Notes under the pieces: generated by a model
The model's database searches: none
What the model saw: the letters and a program-made list of their open reading frames with translations, nothing else
What the model was told of the DNA's origin: nothing
Shown: in pieces, positions 36,226 to 37,940 of the stretch
How the letters are laid out: every line of letters begins with the position of its first letter
How positions within the stretch are numbered: position 1 is the first letter of the stretch
Program-made: the position numbers and the translations under genes
Assembly (NCBI RefSeq): GCF_000374285.1
Contig: NZ_KB893950.1
Location: forward strand, 1-37,940
Direction: 5' to 3'
Origin: Actinobacillus capsulatus DSM 19761
GTDB lineage: Bacteria > Pseudomonadota > Gammaproteobacteria > Enterobacterales > Pasteurellaceae
DNA length: 37,940 bases

Positions 36226-36231
36226 TATAAT
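36226..36231 (+). promoter_or_regulatory. Candidate -10 box of lysS
   Basis: A perfect TATAAT lies 41 nt before the lysS start, downstream of the rng terminator. The -35 region is poor, so the promoter is only likely. Confidence 0.4.
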
Positions 36232-36271
36232 TGCTTCCATTTTTCGAATTTATCAAGCAAAAGGTTAAAAA

Positions 36272-37774
36272 ATGTCTGAAGTTGAAAACCAAGAATTAGA
36301 TCTTAATGGTGAAATGTTAGCTCGCCGTGAGAAATTAGCAAAATTACGTGAACAAGGTAACCCGTTCCCGAATACTTTCCGTCGTGATGCTTACGCAGAA
36401 AAATTACACGCACAATACGATGAAGTAGAAGGCGAAGCGTTAAAAGAACAAGATATTCAAGTAAAAGTTGCCGGTCGTATTATGCTTAAACGTGTAATGG
36501 GCAAAGCGTCTTTCTTTACTATTCAAGATGTAAGCGGTCAAATTCAGCTTTATGTTGCACGTGATAACCTTGCTGAAGGCTTGTATGCGGATAAAGTAAG
36601 CATGTGGGATTTAGGCGATATCGTCGGTGTTGCCGGTGCGCTTTTTAAAACTAAAACGGGTGAATTAACCGTTCGTTGTTCGGAAGTGGAATTATTAACT
36701 AAATCACTTCGTCCGTTACCAAACAAAGTACAAGGTTTAACCGACCAAGAAACACGTTATCGTCAGCGTTATTTAGACTTAATTTCTAATGAAGAATCTC
36801 GCCGCACTTTTATGATTCGTTCAAAAGTGGTTTCAGGTATTCGTCAATTCTTCTTAGAGAAAGATTTTATTGAAGTTGAAACGCCAATGTTACAAGTGAT
36901 TCCAGGCGGTGCGGCAGCAAAACCGTTTATCACTCACCACAATGCGTTAGACGTGGATATGTATTTACGTATTGCACCTGAGCTTTACTTAAAACGTTTA
37001 GTGGTTGGTGGTTTTGAGCGTGTATTCGAATTAAACCGTAACTTCCGTAACGAAGGTGTTTCAGTGCGCCATAATCCTGAGTTCACCATGATCGAATACT
37101 ATCAAGCGTATGCGGATTACCACGATTTAATGGATAACACCGAAGAATTATTACGTAAATTAGCGATTGATATTCTTGGCACAACGACTGTTCCTTACGG
37201 TGAATATGAATTCGATTTCGGTAAACCGTTTGAACGTATCACGATGCACAATGCAATCGTAAAATACGGTAACGGCATTACACGTGAAGATTTAGACAGC
37301 TTCGAAAAATCAGTAGAAATTGCGAAAGGCTTAGGCATTGAAATCCAAAAATCTTGGGGCTTAGGCTCAGTAGTAAATGCGATTTTCGAAGAAGTGGCAG
37401 AACATCAATTAATTCAACCGACCTTCTTAATGGCACACCCAGCGGAAATTTCACCGCTTGCGCGCCGTAATGATGAAAACCCTGAAGTAACTGATCGTTT
37501 CGAATTATTTATCGGTGGTCGTGAAATCGGTAACGGTTTCTCAGAATTAAACGATGCAGAAGACCAAGCAGAGCGTTTTGATGCACAAGTTGCAGCGAAA
37601 GATGCGGGTGATGATGAAGCGATGTTTAAAGACGAAGACTTCGTAGTAGCATTAGAACACGGTTTACCACCGACAGCTGGCGAAGGTTTAGGCATCGACC
37701 GTTTAGCAATGATTTTTGCAAATGCACCGTCAATTCGTGATGTGATCTTATTCCCTGCAATGCGTCAGAAATAA
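36272..37774 (+). CDS. lysS: Lysyl-tRNA synthetase (class II)
   Basis: LysS charges tRNA-Lys. The 500-residue class II synthetase has an N-terminal OB-fold anticodon-binding domain (about 60-150, [23 protein letters not shown]). The catalytic core has motif 1 ([17 protein letters not shown]), motif 2 ([20 protein letters not shown]) and motif 3 ([15 protein letters not shown]). Codons favour the highly expressed set. The start has an AAAGG site. It is followed within 30 nt by an IS3-family end, so the native downstream region is not visible. Confidence 0.97.
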   Translation: MSEVENQELDLNGEMLARREKLAKLREQGNPFPNTFRRDAYAEKLHAQYDEVEGEALKEQDIQVKVAGRIMLKRVMGKASFFTIQDVSGQIQLYVARDNLAEGLYADKVSMWDLGDIVGVAGALFKTKTGELTVRCSEVELLTKSLRPLPNKVQGLTDQETRYRQRYLDLISNEESRRTFMIRSKVVSGIRQFFLEKDFIEVETPMLQVIPGGAAAKPFITHHNALDVDMYLRIAPELYLKRLVVGGFERVFELNRNFRNEGVSVRHNPEFTMIEYYQAYADYHDLMDNTEELLRKLAIDILGTTTVPYGEYEFDFGKPFERITMHNAIVKYGNGITREDLDSFEKSVEIAKGLGIEIQKSWGLGSVVNAIFEEVAEHQLIQPTFLMAHPAEISPLARRNDENPEVTDRFELFIGGREIGNGFSELNDAEDQAERFDAQVAAKDAGDDEAMFKDEDFVVALEHGLPPTAGEGLGIDRLAMIFANAPSIRDVILFPAMRQK

Positions 37775-37803
37775 TTAAAATTGATACGAAAAAAGCACAC
37801 TCT

Positions 37804-37940
37804 TGATCTGACCCCAAAAAGTTAGACGGTTTAATTTAAGGACTGAGTTCTGTATTGTACAGGGCTGAGTCCTTTTAATTTCACTTGAATACGCTCATTG
37901 TTGTAATAATGAATGTACGCATGAATCACTTTCTCAAGCT
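37804..37940 (-). mobile_element. Right end of an IS3-family (IS150-like) insertion sequence
   Basis: The terminal sequence TGATCTGACCCC at 37804-37815 begins with the TG expected of IS3-family ends and is followed by AAAAAGTTAGAC. Inward from it, on the minus strand, is the transposase 3' end. The element runs past the window edge, so its size and target duplication cannot be seen. Confidence 0.75.
37831..37940 (-). CDS. IS3-family transposase OrfB, C-terminal part (runs off window)
   Basis: The minus-strand frame reads ...VIHAYIHYYNNERIQVKLKG then SPVQYRTQSLN and stop (37833-37831). Y-N-x-x-R-I-q-x-K-L-x-G-x-S-P-V-x-Y-R is the standard end of the IS3/IS150 OrfB integrase domain. No disruption is seen in the 36 codons available, so this copy may be intact, unlike the left-edge remnant. 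Confidence 0.85.
   Translation of the reverse strand, partial: LEKVIHAYIHYYNNERIQVKLKGLSPVQYRTQSLN

Overview
The window looks like chromosomal DNA of a Pasteurellaceae bacterium of the Actinobacillus pleuropneumoniae ('Apl') clade. Three things support this. The DNA-uptake core ACAAGCGGT / ACCGCTTGT occurs exactly more than a dozen times, often as inverted pairs that serve as terminators. The gene order ybfF, seqA, menE, mscK, aroC, mepA is the one I know from Haemophilus influenzae. The coding sequence is moderately AT-rich and every housekeeping gene is closest in character to gamma-proteobacterial versions.

Layout. 1-3136: a decayed integrated element at a tRNA-Val(GAC) gene. It holds an IS3-type transposase remnant fused to a truncated P4-type primase/helicase, and a P4-family tyrosine integrase. 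Both primase and integrase are split at an A5 tract with an ATGA overlap. 3200-9924 (minus strand): housekeeping genes apaH, lrgB/lrgA, rnb, fabI, cmoA, ybfF. 10049-20736 (plus strand): seqA, menE, two tandem mscK-type channels, aroC, mepA. 20737-21651: 0.9 kb with no intact gene but with fragments of several decayed ORFs. 21652-23415 (minus): ycaO.

23680-34513: a complete type I-C CRISPR-Cas locus, cas3, cas5c, cas8c, cas7c, cas4, cas1, cas2, then a leader and an array of 10 repeats and 9 spacers. It is unusual in two ways. First, a two-gene module lies between cas3 and cas5c: an ABC/OLD-type ATPase and a small protein with a PD-(D/E)XK-like nuclease motif. It has its own sigma70-type promoter and a 19-residue leader ORF. 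I do not recognise it as a named system. Second, just before cas5c there are two degenerate I-C-repeat-like hairpins separated by a 25-nt spacer-like stretch. The first carries an 11-nt handle almost identical to that of the array. This resembles a solitary regulatory or antitoxin-like mini-CRISPR, or a site where Cas5 could process or repress its own message.

34662-37774: rng (RNase G) and lysS. 37804-37940: the end of an IS3-family (IS150-like) element, cut by the window edge.

How it works together: the cas genes supply adaptation (Cas4, Cas1, Cas2), crRNA processing (Cas5), the surveillance complex (Cas5, Cas8, Cas7) and target destruction (Cas3). The embedded ATPase-nuclease pair is best read as a second defence module nested in the same island. 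That role is inferred from domain pairing and position only.
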